Assembly: GCA_017311185.1 (NCBI GenBank)
Contig: JAESUZ010003282.1
Coordinates: forward strand, 124,001 to 188,000
Length of the DNA stretch: 64,000 nucleotides
Direction of reading: 5' to 3'
Origin: Proteles cristata cristata
Lineage: Eukaryota > Chordata > Mammalia > Carnivora > Hyaenidae
In this document: piece after piece, positions 47,601-60,007 of the stretch
Position numbering within the stretch: position 1 is the stretch's first letter
How the letters are laid out: the number at the start of each line of letters is the position of its first letter
Notes under the pieces: model-generated
What the model saw: only the letters and a program-made list of their open reading frames with translations
Databases searched by the model: none
What the model was told of the DNA's origin: nothing
Program-made: the position numbers and the translations under genes

Positions 47601-49639
47601 ATTAGGTTACCTAAAGTTGTTGCCTTGTAGTTAAAAACAGCTTTCTCATTTTGGGGAATATATTACTGTATGCATTTTCAGAATGGCGATAGTGTTCTTT
47701 TATTATTTTATTTGACATCTGAAGATGTGTTTAATTTTTGTTAATAAATAGATTGATTTTGTTTATTAAAAATAATGCATGGTTCAGGTAGATAATCCAA
47801 AAGCTTATTGAATACATTATTGGTTACGAATAGTAAAGGATTTATAAAATATATTTTTTCATGTGTGTCTTAAATTTTAGAACATTTCGTAATGCACCTA
47901 TTGTTATTCCATTGTATGACCCTAGAGATCTTCATTATATACATCAAACGGAAATGCTTCACTGTAATCATAGCATATATGAGTGTGTATCTTACACTTT
48001 TTCCGTATTTGTGATTATAAAACTGGATCACATTTGATGTAAAGTATTTCCTTTCATGCTCCTTAAGTTAAAATTTGAACTTAGATTCCTAGATTTATTA
48101 TATCATAATCTTAGCATTGCACAACTTGGGTGATTTTTTTTTTCAAATCACGAGCCAGTTACGTGTTAAATTTTTAAAAGTCTCGAAAAAGGAGAATGTA
48201 AATGATTTTTTTCTTTTAGTGAAGGAATGCCCAACCCTGCCTTAATTTTGACATGGGGAAAATTCAGTGGCCAATTTAACCTTTAGGATTGAGACTGTAT
48301 AACATAAGAATGATAATTTTTTTTTTTGGAAATCAGATGAGTTAATAAAGTTTTAGAATAGATCACTTATTTTGTTTATATTACTGAAGGAAGAGAATAA
48401 TGGTAGTGGTAGTACAACAGGAATACTTTTGTTACAGCTTTTCAAAGTTGCAGTCTAAACACTTTAATCTTAGATGCAAGGCATTTTAGAAATTTATTGA
48501 CATATATTTTAAGGCAAAATTAGTAGATACATAAAACTGTAACAAGGAAAAATAAACTAGTGTAATTTCTAGTATGTTGAGTTTAATACGATGGTTATCA
48601 TTACACTGTGCTATCCCTTTGATTTTCCTATGATCAAAGAGTTGCTGACATGTAATGTGTTTTTCTTTAAATCTTAAACTTGTAATATTTATATTTGTCA
48701 TATTACCTGCTGTTATATTTTGTCTCTCTATACCCTTAGTTGAAGGAGGAACTAATGTGTTTCACTTAGACATTACTATCTCTCTGAAAATTTGCCGTAT
48801 TTTTAATGTTTTATTTCTCATTTTAAGCAATAGGAAATCTCAACATATGAAGGAATGTTACTGACATAGCACAATCTATGTTAAAATTGTAGAGTCTGAA
48901 GATACAATTTTGATACTTAACTTATGTAAGCAAATGTTCCATAGCATGGATTTTTAGAAAAATTGAATTAGCATTAAAAGTCTTAGATATTCAGTTTACT
49001 TGATTCTTTTTTACTTCATTCTGATGTTACATCTTCTGTCATTGATTTAGTAAGTTGTGGAACATCATTTAGAGTATTGGTGTTTTCATGAATTATATTG
49101 TACAATGTCACTTTGATATTAGCTATTTGAAGCCTACTGGATTTTGGAAAAACAGCTTATTTAAATTTGCGACGTTGTAAGGAAATTAAATGTGTCTAAT
49201 AATATTGCCTTGCAAATATCATCCCCAAAAGCTTTCAAGAATAGTTTAAAAATAGTGAATACAATCAGTGAAATAGTTCAATATTTATGTGTGGAAGATA
49301 TTTTGTATGATATAGAAGAGGAAAAATAATGTGCGTTTTGGGAAGTCTAAGGAGTATGTGGTATACTAAAAATCCGAGCAATAAACACCCATGAAAAACT
49401 TCTCAATTTTACAGCTATTTTCTTTTATTTTGTTTTGCTCTGGCTTAAGAAAATTAATTATTACGCTTCTAAATAACACAGATAACATTTATTGAACATA
49501 ATTATGCCACTTGTTACCTAAAATTCAGTACCTAGTAAAACTACTTTTTACCATAAGTTTAGTGTTAGTTGTTTTCAGTTTAGCAGAGTTGTTTTAAAGC
49601 AGTTTTATGAGCAAGTGCAGCTTTTCAGAATAAAATTGG

Positions 49640-50060
49640 GGGGACAAGGGTGGGAGATTTGTGCTTGATTGCCATCTCATTTCCATCTTTGGATACAGCT
49701 CTAGCATAAAGTTAAACAACATCTGCAGAGATCTGACTGACAAACATCTCTCTGGGACTCATCATTGCAGCTTGCAGCAGGTGCATTCAGCTTGCAGTCT
49801 TTTCCAAAAAGAGGTTAGTTTGTTGTAACATTTATCAGTAGACCAGTGGGAGCAAGTGACTAGAGAAAAGAGGTTGGTTGTCACTTGTCCAGTGCTGGAA
49901 TACTACAGGTAATTGGACTGGACTGGTAGGAACCGCAGCAGCGTGTGTCTCACATTGCACTGCAGCTGCTATGGGGCTTAATTAACCTGACCCTCAGAGA
50001 CTGAAGTGTCACGGTATAAAACACAACGTGCAAGAAATGAAGCAGTACTTTTCAGATACT
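49640..50060 (+). promoter_or_regulatory. GC-richer block in intron 2: candidate enhancer or poison exon
   Basis: This block stands out by composition (about half G+C in places against about one third around it) and by site density. It has three YCAY elements within 15 nt (49672-49686), two more at 49760-49766, an acceptor-like TCATCATTGCAG ending 49770, a donor-like CTACAG/GTAATT at 49909, E-boxes CAGGTG and CAGCTG, and a TTAATTAA homeodomain-type site near 49980. The two splice-like sites delimit 138 nt containing an in-frame TAG. Whether it is a conserved enhancer, a poison exon or neither cannot be settled from one genome. Confidence 0.35.
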
Positions 50061-51268
50061 TCCGGGTGCATGGGTTGGTGAAATTTCCATTTTCTTCGTT
50101 TCGTTCTAAAAGATATGGCATCACCTTTTCCATTTTTTTATATGGAAATATTTGAAACTAAAATGATTTCTGTGAATCTGATAGAATCCACATACACAAA
50201 GTGATGTTGTATAGAAATAGAAAGAAAATAATCTTAGGTCAGAAGCATTTAAATTTCCATATTCCACAAGTATGTTTTCAAATCACAAGTGAGCAGAAAA
50301 TAAGTGGAAGTACATTGTAATTTTTAAATTATCATTATCTTAGGTTAACATTTGTTTATTTTTAAATAACCCATGTAAATTTAAGTTATATCTGTTTAGC
50401 GTGTTAGAGACTTTTGCTAACAGGCTTTGCTGAGCGCTTTGAAGTGTTTCAACAAACAAGACAGGTATAGCATAAAAACCCTAAAAAAATTAATCTGTCA
50501 TTTATTTCTGTTGTTTGAAATTTCTTAATCTATTTAAAATACTGACATACGATAGGCTTCATGACATATATAGAAGTTTCTTATGTCTTCTGATAGTGTT
50601 CCCACTTATGGTTAGGTGTCTTATCACAGTGCTGTTTATTAATTGGCCCTTGAATGGAAAATAATTCCTATGGTAAAAATGCTTTTAAATTGAATATGGC
50701 AAAGGCTGTCTTAAAAAAATTCTGAATTAAAACATATTTGGAATCTTGTGAAGAAGTTTTGTAGTTTTGACTTTTCTCTTAGTTTCACTAATTTGAATTT
50801 TTTGGTCTTTATTGAAAATAACCTGTCAGTTACCAAATAGTAATTAAGTTTTGGAGTTTGCACAGATTTTTTTTGTAACTTGTATGCTTTTCTTAAAATT
50901 TTTACCAATATTGCTAGTAACTATTTGATTCTGAAGTTACTGCTTATGAGAAGTCTTTTAAAGTTTATTTTAACTGTGTATAGTTAGTAGTTTATTGGTA
51001 GTTATAGTAATCATGACAAATAAGATTAAAATAATCATCACTAGAAGTTAATATAATCATTCACATACTTTTTAGCATATGTCATTTTTCAATAAATACT
51101 TTCATTTTTGAGACCTTGGATGATGATTTTCTTGCCAATTCTTATCAATATAGACATGATTCTTTGAAATTTCACATATATACTACACCATCATTTTAAT
51201 TTATTTTTTAGAATTTCATTTTTATGGATATTTATGTATGTATATAATTTTATACTGACTGAGTCACA

Positions 51269-51470
51269 TTTTTTTTAAGTTTATTTATTTTTGAGAGGGA
51301 GAGAGAGTGCACACAGGGAAGAGGCAGAGAGAGAGGGAGGGAGAGAGAATCCCAAGCAGGTTCTGCACTACCAGCATTGAGCCTGACGCGGGGCTCGAAC
51401 TCATGAACCCTGAGATCATGACCTGAGCCAAAATCGGTTGCTTAACCGACTGAACCACCCAGGCACCCCT
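51269..51470 (-). repeat. SINEC, antisense, in NOVA1 intron 2
   Basis: Complete: poly-T/AAATAAA complement, GA run, CGCGGGGCTCGAACTCATGA box-B complement, head end CACCCAGGCACCCC. It is the first carnivore SINE after a 17-kb gap and lies 220 bp upstream of the candidate microexon. Confidence 0.95.
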
Positions 51471-51689
51471 TTAAATTTTTGATAAAGAAAATAACTGAAT
51501 AAAAATAAACACTTAAGACTGAAAAGTAAGAATGAAAGAATATTATATACACTGGTAAGGTTTTCGAGATATTTTACGTTTTCCCTGAGTTTCAAACTAC
51601 TATATGGATATCCTTTCCCATAACAAAACTTGATCATGAAAACACATAATATCTACACTCCATCATTGATCTTTTGCTACTTCCTGCAG

Positions 51690-51719
51690 GGCCTGTCATA
51701 GCATCGTTGACAGGACCAG
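51690..51719 (+). other. Candidate 30-nt in-frame microexon in NOVA1 intron 2
   Basis: Acceptor: pyrimidine-rich CTTTTGCTACTTCCTGCAG ending at 51689, with UGC motifs inside the tract as seen at SRRM4-dependent neural microexons. Donor: CAG followed by GTGAAA at 51720. The 30 nt keep phase 1, matching exon 2, and have no stop; they would add ten residues (GPVIASLTGP) inside the KH1 region after DFYP. YCAY elements (CCAT, TCAT) sit just upstream. A second donor (CAG/GTAAGA) at 51770 would give an 80-nt exon with an in-frame TGA. I do not know this exon from annotation, and a chance pair of sites is possible. Confidence 0.3.
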
Positions 51720-53430
51720 GTGAAAAATGAAATCAGTATCTTGAGTTTTTTAACAGCAAAATGATTCAGGTAAGATGATTTGGCGTGGAAAGTAAACCAT
51801 TTTTTTTTTTTTTTTACCATTCTCAGACTAATTTTATTTAATAATTGATATTTGAAATTAAAATATATTTTTTATTTCAAGACCCGTTCTATGTTCTACT
51901 GATATTTAATATATTTGTAATTTGCAATGAATTTTATCCTGAGCTCAGTAATTTTAAAATTTCAGACTGTAGTGTTTTTTACTTTCCTCATGAAACCAAG
52001 CATACTTTTTGAAGTTTTGAGAAATAACTTTTCTCTTTTAAAGGTTTTTGAGAATAGTTTTACACTGAAGTCTCCATAATTGTTTGCAGGATAAATTTTC
52101 ACATAATGTACTTACTAATTAAATAAGACTTCAAATCCTGCATTCCCTAAAGGAATTTTATGTATCCTAAAGGATATAATACATTCTGACTCTTAGTTGA
52201 TTCAATTTTTAAAAATCATTCTTATCTTAAAGAAGAAAGTTGTTTTCATTTAAATTGTTAATAATCTGCTTCTCTGGGAAGTAGATTCAGTGACTTTTTA
52301 TCAGATCTAGTAATTTGGGTGAAAGGCAGAAAGGAAGGAATTGACAGAATATTTTATTAACACTGAATGTAGTGTGTATTTTTGTTTTATGTTATTAAAT
52401 TTTTAGAACTAACTTTTCAATTTTGATTACATTCATTCTTGAAATAAATTATTTCTAAAAGAGTTAGTATTGGAAGATATTGACCTTATCATTCACGTAA
52501 TTAGTCTTAATTATTCTTTGTATAACTGCATTTTTAGTCTTCTGAGATAACATTTTTTTAAGTTATGGAAGTATTTTTTAATAAAACCTAGTGTGAAATC
52601 TGTCTAGAAGCTTTTCTCTTATTTATTATGTGTGTCTATCAGATGCTTCTTTGAGCCCAGGTGTAGGCAGCTCTTTGGTCACCATGATTTAGGTTATTAC
52701 AAAGCATCTTTTCTTTGTTAAAGGAATATGGGCATGTTTTACTTTTCCCTAAAAAGTTGTGCTCTAATTGTTCTTGTCTTCTTAAGTTTTGTGTTAAATT
52801 TTTTTCTGTTATATGGCATCTCTGTCAAAAGACTTAATGAGGACACACAGAATTAGCAAAGAGGCTTTCCATTTAAAGAGATTGAAAAAATCATGTAAAT
52901 TTGGAACTAGATGAAAAGAATGGATCTTAGATCTGATCTCTTCCAGAATCTCTATTTAACCACTGAGAAAACCAAGATACCAAGATATTAAGTGATGTAT
53001 GTCAGTAATTGTCCTTTAACTTTTAAGTATGTTTCTGAACATGTGATACAAACTTTAGTAGTACTCACTCCTTCTTGTTTTGTTCCACTCTTTTTTCCCT
53101 TCCTTTTTGGATATGACTCCCTGAGGAAATAATTCTTTAATTTTTCTCTCTCCTAGTTTTAAATGAATGTGTCTCCCCCCTTATTGCAAATTAAGTTGAA
53201 GTTATTTTGGAACAGTTTTTGTTGTTGTTGATTTGCTTTTCTGAAGGGCCAAATACGGGTTTTCTTTAACATTACTATACATTAAAAAAAAAAAATTCAC
53301 GATAGATTATATTACTTGGACTATAGTCTGGTCTCTTTTTCCATAACTGTAGTTTGAAAATGTCAATATTTTCAGGGTGATTTGATTTTTATACTTTGTT
53401 ACTTTTCTTCATCTGCAATGTTTGCTTTCT

Positions 53431-53622
53431 TTTTAAAAATTTTTATCTTGAAAGAAAGAGAGGGTGGTAGGCAGAAAGAGAGGGAGACAGAGAATCCCAA
53501 GCAGACTCCATGTTGTCAGAGCAGAGCCTGACACTGGGCCTGATCCCATAAACCATGAGATCCTGACCTGAGCTGAAATCAGGAGGTAGGATGCTTAACT
53601 GACTGAGCCACCCAAGCATCCC
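53431..53622 (-). repeat. SINEC, antisense, with 8-bp duplication
   Basis: TGCTTTCT at 53423-53430 recurs at 53623-53630; the copy is diverged but complete. Confidence 0.9.
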
Positions 53623-53630
53623 TGCTTTCT

Positions 53631-53755
53631 CTCCCTTCCTTCCTTCCTTCCTTCCTTCCTTCCTTCCTTCCTTCCTTCCTTCCTTCCTTCCTTCCTTCTC
53701 TCTCTCTTTTCTCTCTCTTTCTTTCTTTCTTTCTCTTTCTTTCTTTTCTTTCTTC
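53631..53755. repeat. TTCC / TTTC compound microsatellite
   Basis: About sixteen perfect TTCC units (53634-53697) followed by CT and TTTC runs, directly next to the SINE head. Confidence 0.98.
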
Positions 53756-54016
53756 TTGCTTCCAGTGTTCCTTAGCTTAATTTTTTTATTTTTAATTTTT
53801 ACCTTTTAAACCTAATCAAACCTAAACCTTTTAAACCTAATCAAATTTAACTCAATTTGATATATTGACCTTGGTTTTATAAAAATGTGTAGACTTTCTA
53901 ATTCAAAATCTTTTCAAGGATATATGTATTTTTAATATTTTTATGTCTTTCATAAAACTTTCTTAAGTATTATATATTTAGGTATTCATAACAGTTGGTT
54001 TAAAAAGGAAAAAATA

Positions 54017-54235
54017 GGGGCACCTGGGTACCTCATTAGTAAAAGTCCGACTTCAGCTCAGGTCATGATCTCACGGTTCTTCAGTTTGAGCCCCGCATCG
54101 GGCTCTGTGCTGACAGCTAGCTCAGAGTCTGGAGCCTGCTTGAGGTTCTTTGTCTCCCTCTCTCTCTGACTCTCCCCTGTTCACACTATGTCTCTCTTTC
54201 TCTCAGGAAAAAAAAAAAGTTAAAAAAATAAAAAT
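54017..54235 (+). repeat. SINEC with 15-bp target-site duplication
   Basis: AAAAAGGAAAAAATA at 54002-54016 recurs at 54236-54250 around a complete sense copy. Confidence 0.95.
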
Positions 54236-57200
54236 AAAAAGGAAAAAATATTATGGTTAAAAAATAAGCCACAGGCTAGTTGTAAGGCACTTTAAGTAAA
54301 AATGAAGATGTATTATACAGTAATTTTTAATTTTAAAATGTCTCTATTTTCTCTTTTTTATAAAATTGGTCTGCTCAGAGTTCTGATGATGTTTGCATTG
54401 TATTGTAAGCTTAAGGATTACTTTCTAACGTAAATTTAAAAGAACTCAATGTGATTTTTGAGGATTTTTTTCTTCACAGCTTTAAACCAAAGTGAAAAAT
54501 CTTTTGTGATAATCTTATATCATGTAAATAATTGAATTAAGCTCCATTCATGTGAAGGAATTAATGTCATTCTTCATGCCTGTTGTTGTATGTTCATTTT
54601 ACAGCTCAGTGCTGTAAACATAAGTGGAAGTTAAAATTTAAAAGAATGTATGTATGAATGAATGACTGATTTGAGGCTTCTTCCGTGAAGTGCCACTACA
54701 GTGGATGTAGAGGGCAGTTTATCTTTAAATTTTCATTATATTGCCAATATACCTTAAGAGGGGGTGGTGTGTATATGTAAAATCTAATAGTGAACAGATG
54801 AGTTCAAAAATTTAAACAAACAAGAAATGTCCATAGAAGTGTTAAGACAAGTACGGGCCAGGTATTAAAAAAGAAGAGTAGAGTGAGATAAGGGAGTTTT
54901 GCTTTGTATTTAGCATGTTGTCCTGTGTGAAGGAAATTACAAAGCCAGTATTAGAGATAGCACTTCAAAGCCATCTCCAAAATCTAGATAATTTTTAAAA
55001 TATTCTGACTTGAACAACATGAGCCTAATTAACATTTATTATTAAAAGTGATTTGAAATACCAACATTACAAGGTTTTAGAATTAGGTCACATAACAGGA
55101 TTTTTTTATTGCTACATGTCTACTTGGGTACTAGGAACATCCTGCTGATGACTTCTCTTGAGATATCCTGAAAACCAAAGTTTACTAACCACTAAATTAA
55201 AGTTACATTATTAAAAATATGATTACTTTTAATGTATTTTAATGTCTTTACGTGTAGTGGGGAAGTTGACATGTATAAATACATTATGACATTTAGAAGC
55301 TAGACTATTTAATTTTCTAATTGTGAAGGAAAAATGTATACCATTTATATAGTAGAGCAGAATTTGCTTAGAGTTTGACTAACTCGAATATCAAGGTATT
55401 AGTATGTGATACTTTATTTGAAATTAAAACTTTAGGAAAGTTATCAAATTTTGACTTCTTTAGTCTTTTACTTTTTAAACAGTTAAAATTTAGAAAAATG
55501 CATGAAATACAAGTGTTTTTATTGTATTAGTACATTGAGTTTTGCTACAATGAGCCAAGAAACGTCTAAGATTTAGTAGGTAAATCTAGTCTGACGCTTA
55601 GTCTTCTACATTTATATAAATTCTATTTATTGTTTTAAAAGCTGGTGCAGAATAGTGGGCTAAAATAACTATTGCAGTGTTTCTTTACCTGGCTGTTTCC
55701 TTTCCTACTACCATGGGCGGATTTAGCACTAGGTAAACAGAGCCCCGAAGATCTTATTCTCAAGCACAAGAGAGCAATTAGAAACAAGAAAGATAAATAC
55801 CTGGTTATAATAAATTTTAGTAAATATATAATGATAGAATTGTGTCTACAAGTTGAAACTACCTCTGTCTGCAACCAGATCTTGAGGGGAGAAGGTGGAC
55901 TTCAAAGAAAACTTCAAAGTGGGGTGGGGGTTGAGGGTTTAATTTTAATTTGCTTGATGGGCAAGGGTGGAAGGTCATTTGAAATAGAGACCCAATATAT
56001 ATCCATGTAGATCTGAAAATTCCTGTTCTGTTCAGGGGTCTAAAAGTAGTTTGGTATTACTGGGATAAAAACTGGATATTGCTGGGGAAAGTGGGGATAG
56101 AGAGATACTATAGATATTTTTACAGATAAGAGTGAATGTATTGTGAAAAGGATAAGAGTTTGTTTGAAAACTACAGACTGCTGTTGTTAGCAAGAATTTT
56201 TTTAAAGAAAAAGTACGTCTGTTGCATCTATAAAATGACCCACAATGGTACTGTAATTAAAATTTATGCACATATTTGTATAAAAGTAAAGAGTGATATT
56301 TGTACTTTGGAGGAGGATTGCCTTAATTATCTAAAAGTAGAGCTGAGTAGTAGACTGAGGAATGTGGCTTTCTGCTTAGGCAATATAAGTGGAATTAGAG
56401 AAAACTAATTTGTTTAGAAAGGAAAAGACTAAGGGAAATGTGAGGCAACTGGAAATACAGAAAAAAAAAGATGTTAAGAAATACGATGGTTGTGTTTTTT
56501 TAAGCAGTCATGTGCCACATGTAGGAGAAAAGCATGGGGACCTAGTGAAAGACAAATTCTAGTGAAGAATGTTTTGGTCATTCAGGAATAGTGTGGATAG
56601 AAATCTGTTTTTGACATTTATTCACTTTTACATATCTTGTTGTCTATGCAGATGCATTTAAAATTAGCGACCTGAATTTTAGTAGCTTGTTTTTGAATCA
56701 TATATCTGATACAGTTTTCCTCATTTCTTAAGTTATATGAACATGTAGGCGTTTTTAGCTCTCATGACATGTGATGAACAGATCTATTCATTTTTAATTT
56801 GATGAAAATTAGTGATTTATACAACATGCATTTTTTTTTAAAATATGTGAATTTAATGTCATTCCAACACTAACGTTTTGGTATATGAGAGACACATTGG
56901 TCAATGAAAATGAAAATTGAAACTTCTTACTCATTGTAAGTGGATTATCTGTTATGTAATTATTTTGTTTGAAATTTCACTTGATTATTGAGATTCAGCA
57001 GGATTCTCCAACACTGATATTTATTTTATATAGGAATCAGTCTTAATTGATAATCTATCAAAATCAGTTAAATTAAAAAAAGACTGAAAAATATGGCGCT
57101 GTTTCTCCGTTTAGAAAATGAGATTAAAAATCTATCTAGCATTTTATACTGATTTGTGAAATTATTGGCTAGTTGTGTAGAGAAACATTAAAAAACTGAA

Positions 57201-58433
57201 CAGCTGAAGTGACATTAAGCACCAGATGGGGATTTGAAATGAAAATATTCACTGTGTAATCTTTATTTAAGTACTATTCATAATTCAATAATACCAGTTG
57301 TATAACTCAAAGTTGAATTCAATACAAAAAGAAAGCTTAAGCAAAATCTCTGCCTTCAAAACGATACTCATGTCATGGTATGGTATCATGTCTTCTTCTT
57401 AAAAGGGACAAATAATCTAGGTAAGACTACTGCATACATTTTTTGGAGTTCTCTTTGAGAAAAATTTTGGAGAATTTTGAGTTGTGAATTGTTTCAAAAT
57501 GGCATTTATTTAAATTTTACATCTTTTATGAATTCTGTCTTTGAAATTATATTCTATTTTGCATTTACACATATCTTCTAAACTAGAAATTTCCAGCCAT
57601 ATTTTCTTTACAGTAATATTTTAAATTTCTTCTGAAGTGTATACCTATTTTGTTAAGGAAAGGTATGTTCCTCTGAAAGCTTTATCACATTTTTAGCTAA
57701 ATTGGTATATTTGACATCTTGTTTAAGAACTAAAATGACTCTGGATATGAAAACACAAACTGTGATAATAAGGGAGATATGCCATATGTGGCACTTTAGG
57801 TTGGCATATATCTCAAATGGCATGTTTAATGTACTGTATTACTAAAATTAGTAATTTTACAGTGAAGGGCTGCTACTCTTGTTATATAGTTTCATGCTGG
57901 TGGGCTTGAATACTGACAGACCCTTTACTTTGTAAATCCCTGTTTTTAGTCCTTGTAAAAATCTTTTCGCTGTTAAAATTATCTACATGGGATATGTGTT
58001 AGTAACATTCTCTGAAGTTTGTGAAAGTTAATGAATGTATTACACATAGCATATAGTTTGATAGATTATTATGAATGTGAATAGCAATCCTATATGTTGT
58101 GCTTTTATCAAAGAATAATAATGCTAATATTTTTATATGGCCAAAAATAGTCTAGCAAAATATATAGGAGTCAAAAACAGTATTTTTATTTTTAGGAAAT
58201 GTACATATGTTGACAGGAAAAGCTTTAAGGTTCTCTAGAGTCTTGGCAGTGAAGCCACTTGAAGCAAACTGCAATAAATATTGCCCTTTATGACAAAATA
58301 CTAACTTTGAAATCATATTGCAGCTTTCTTGAACAAAATTTTTTTCTTTGATTTTTTAAAAATATTGATTTTATTGAAGATTTTTCTTAAGTCCCTTCAA
58401 ATACTTCAGCAGACAGCATTAAAAATAAGTAGA

Positions 58434-58643
58434 GGGGTGCCTGGGTGGCTCAGTCAGTTAAGTGTCTGAGTCTTGATTTCTGCCTAGGGCATGATCTCAC
58501 AAGTTGTGAGTTTGAGCCCTGCATTGTATTCTGTGTTGACAGCACAGAACCTGCTTGGCAGTCTCTCTCTCACCTCTCTCTTCCCTTCGCCTGCTTGCTC
58601 TCTCTCTCTCTCTCAAAAAATAAACTTAAAAAAAAAAAAAAAA
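58434..58643 (+). repeat. SINEC, sense
   Basis: Head GGGGTGCCTGGGTGGCTCAG, CT region, and an unusually long pure A tail (16 or more A). Confidence 0.95.
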
Positions 58644-59004
58644 GGAATGTGATAGGATAATTTAGGTGTTTTCAAGGAATAAATAATATAAGTAAAGAAT
58701 ATGTACATTTTTTGGCCACTTAAATGGACCACTGCAGGACAAATGCAGTTTTGTTTGAGGAAAATTTTGAAAAAATTTTAACTCAGATGTTTTAAGTAAT
58801 AGTTATCTAAGTGTAGTATTTTTTTAAAGAGCCTGGCTCTCAATTTCTGTATTTAAACTATCTCTATTATTGTTAGTGGGAAAAGTGATGGTCTTGTTTT
58901 TAAGTCTAAAACCAATTAACTAAAAGTTACTTAATAAAAGTAAGTAGTATATAAAAGTAGTTTATTAATCATGGCTTAGTTAGATCTTAGGTTCTATCAC
59001 TTAT

Positions 59005-59120
59005 TTCAATTCTTAAAATTTCAATGTAGGCAAGAATTCGTATCTCTATTTTACAGTTCAGGAAAAACAAGACAGTGGAAGTTAAAATGATACGTGGTAT
59101 AGCAAGTTAATGATGAACCT
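59005..59120 (-). repeat. MIR fragment, antisense
   Basis: CTATTTTACAGTTCAGGAAA followed by a decayed core resembles reverse MIR. Confidence 0.5.
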
Positions 59121-59733
59121 GTTTTTTTTTTTTAAATTCTGTTATTGTATACCTCTTTGTATTAGACTACTTACAAACTTGATTTCAGAAATACATTTTT
59201 TAAAATTTAAGTAAGTTTATCAAAATGCTGCATTCGTCCATCAGTGGTAAATAATAGATGTTTTTGATGGCTTAATTATTTTTTGCCCTATTCATGTAAT
59301 AGGGAAATCTTACAAATTTGATTTTTACCACCAGAAGAAAGCTGTAATAATTAAGCAAAATGGAGAAATAAAAACAAATTTTCTGTCCTGACCAGACCTC
59401 TGTAAACATTGAATTTTGATATCTTTTACATTCTTTTCCTTCTTCCTATTGATATTAGACCTCTAAGGTAATTTGACTTTTCACCTTATCCATGAAATTA
59501 TTTATGTGAAGTTATCTAATTATTAGATAACTTATTAGTTTGGCACTTATGATTTTGCTTTTACTTTTTAAATCATAAATTAAATAACTGCTATGGAGAT
59601 TTGTTAAATTATACATGAAGTTAGAAAGGTCTAGTCAAATAACTATGACATTACTTCCTATAATAAAAATTTTTATGAGGAAAATATGTGTTGGATGTTA
59701 GATAGTGAAGTTTGTTAAGAAATTACCAAGTCA

Positions 59734-59924
59734 GGGGCACTTGGGTGGCTCAGTCAGTTAAGCATCCACCTCTTGGTTTCGGCTCAAGTCATGATCTTTT
59801 AGCTCCTAGTTTGAGCCCCTCATCAGCCTCTGTGTTGACCCTGCAGTGTCTGCTTGAGATTCTCTCTCTCTGTCCTTCCCATAATCTCTCTCTCAAAATA
59901 AATAAATAAACTTAAAAGAAAAAA
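59734..59924 (+). repeat. SINEC, sense
   Basis: Head GGGGCACTTGGGTGGCTCAG, short CT region, AAATAAATAAATAAAC tail; imperfect flanking repeats. Confidence 0.94.
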
Positions 59925-60007
59925 AGAAATCATTAAATCAGCTCAATGCTTTTTAATGCCTTCTGGGTATGTAGAATGGAAGGTAAGACCTTCAGGGACC
60001 ATGTGGT

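Noticed and set aside
51754..51769. Separate 13-nt microexon (CAAAATGATTCAG) between TTTTTTAACAG and GTAAGA
   Set aside because: Length is not a multiple of three and phase 1 gives an immediate TGA; more likely the donor alone is relevant.
55672..56010. 112-codon open frame in NOVA1 intron 2
   Set aside because: No recognisable domain, no splice context fitting the NOVA1 frame, ordinary for chance in this length of DNA.
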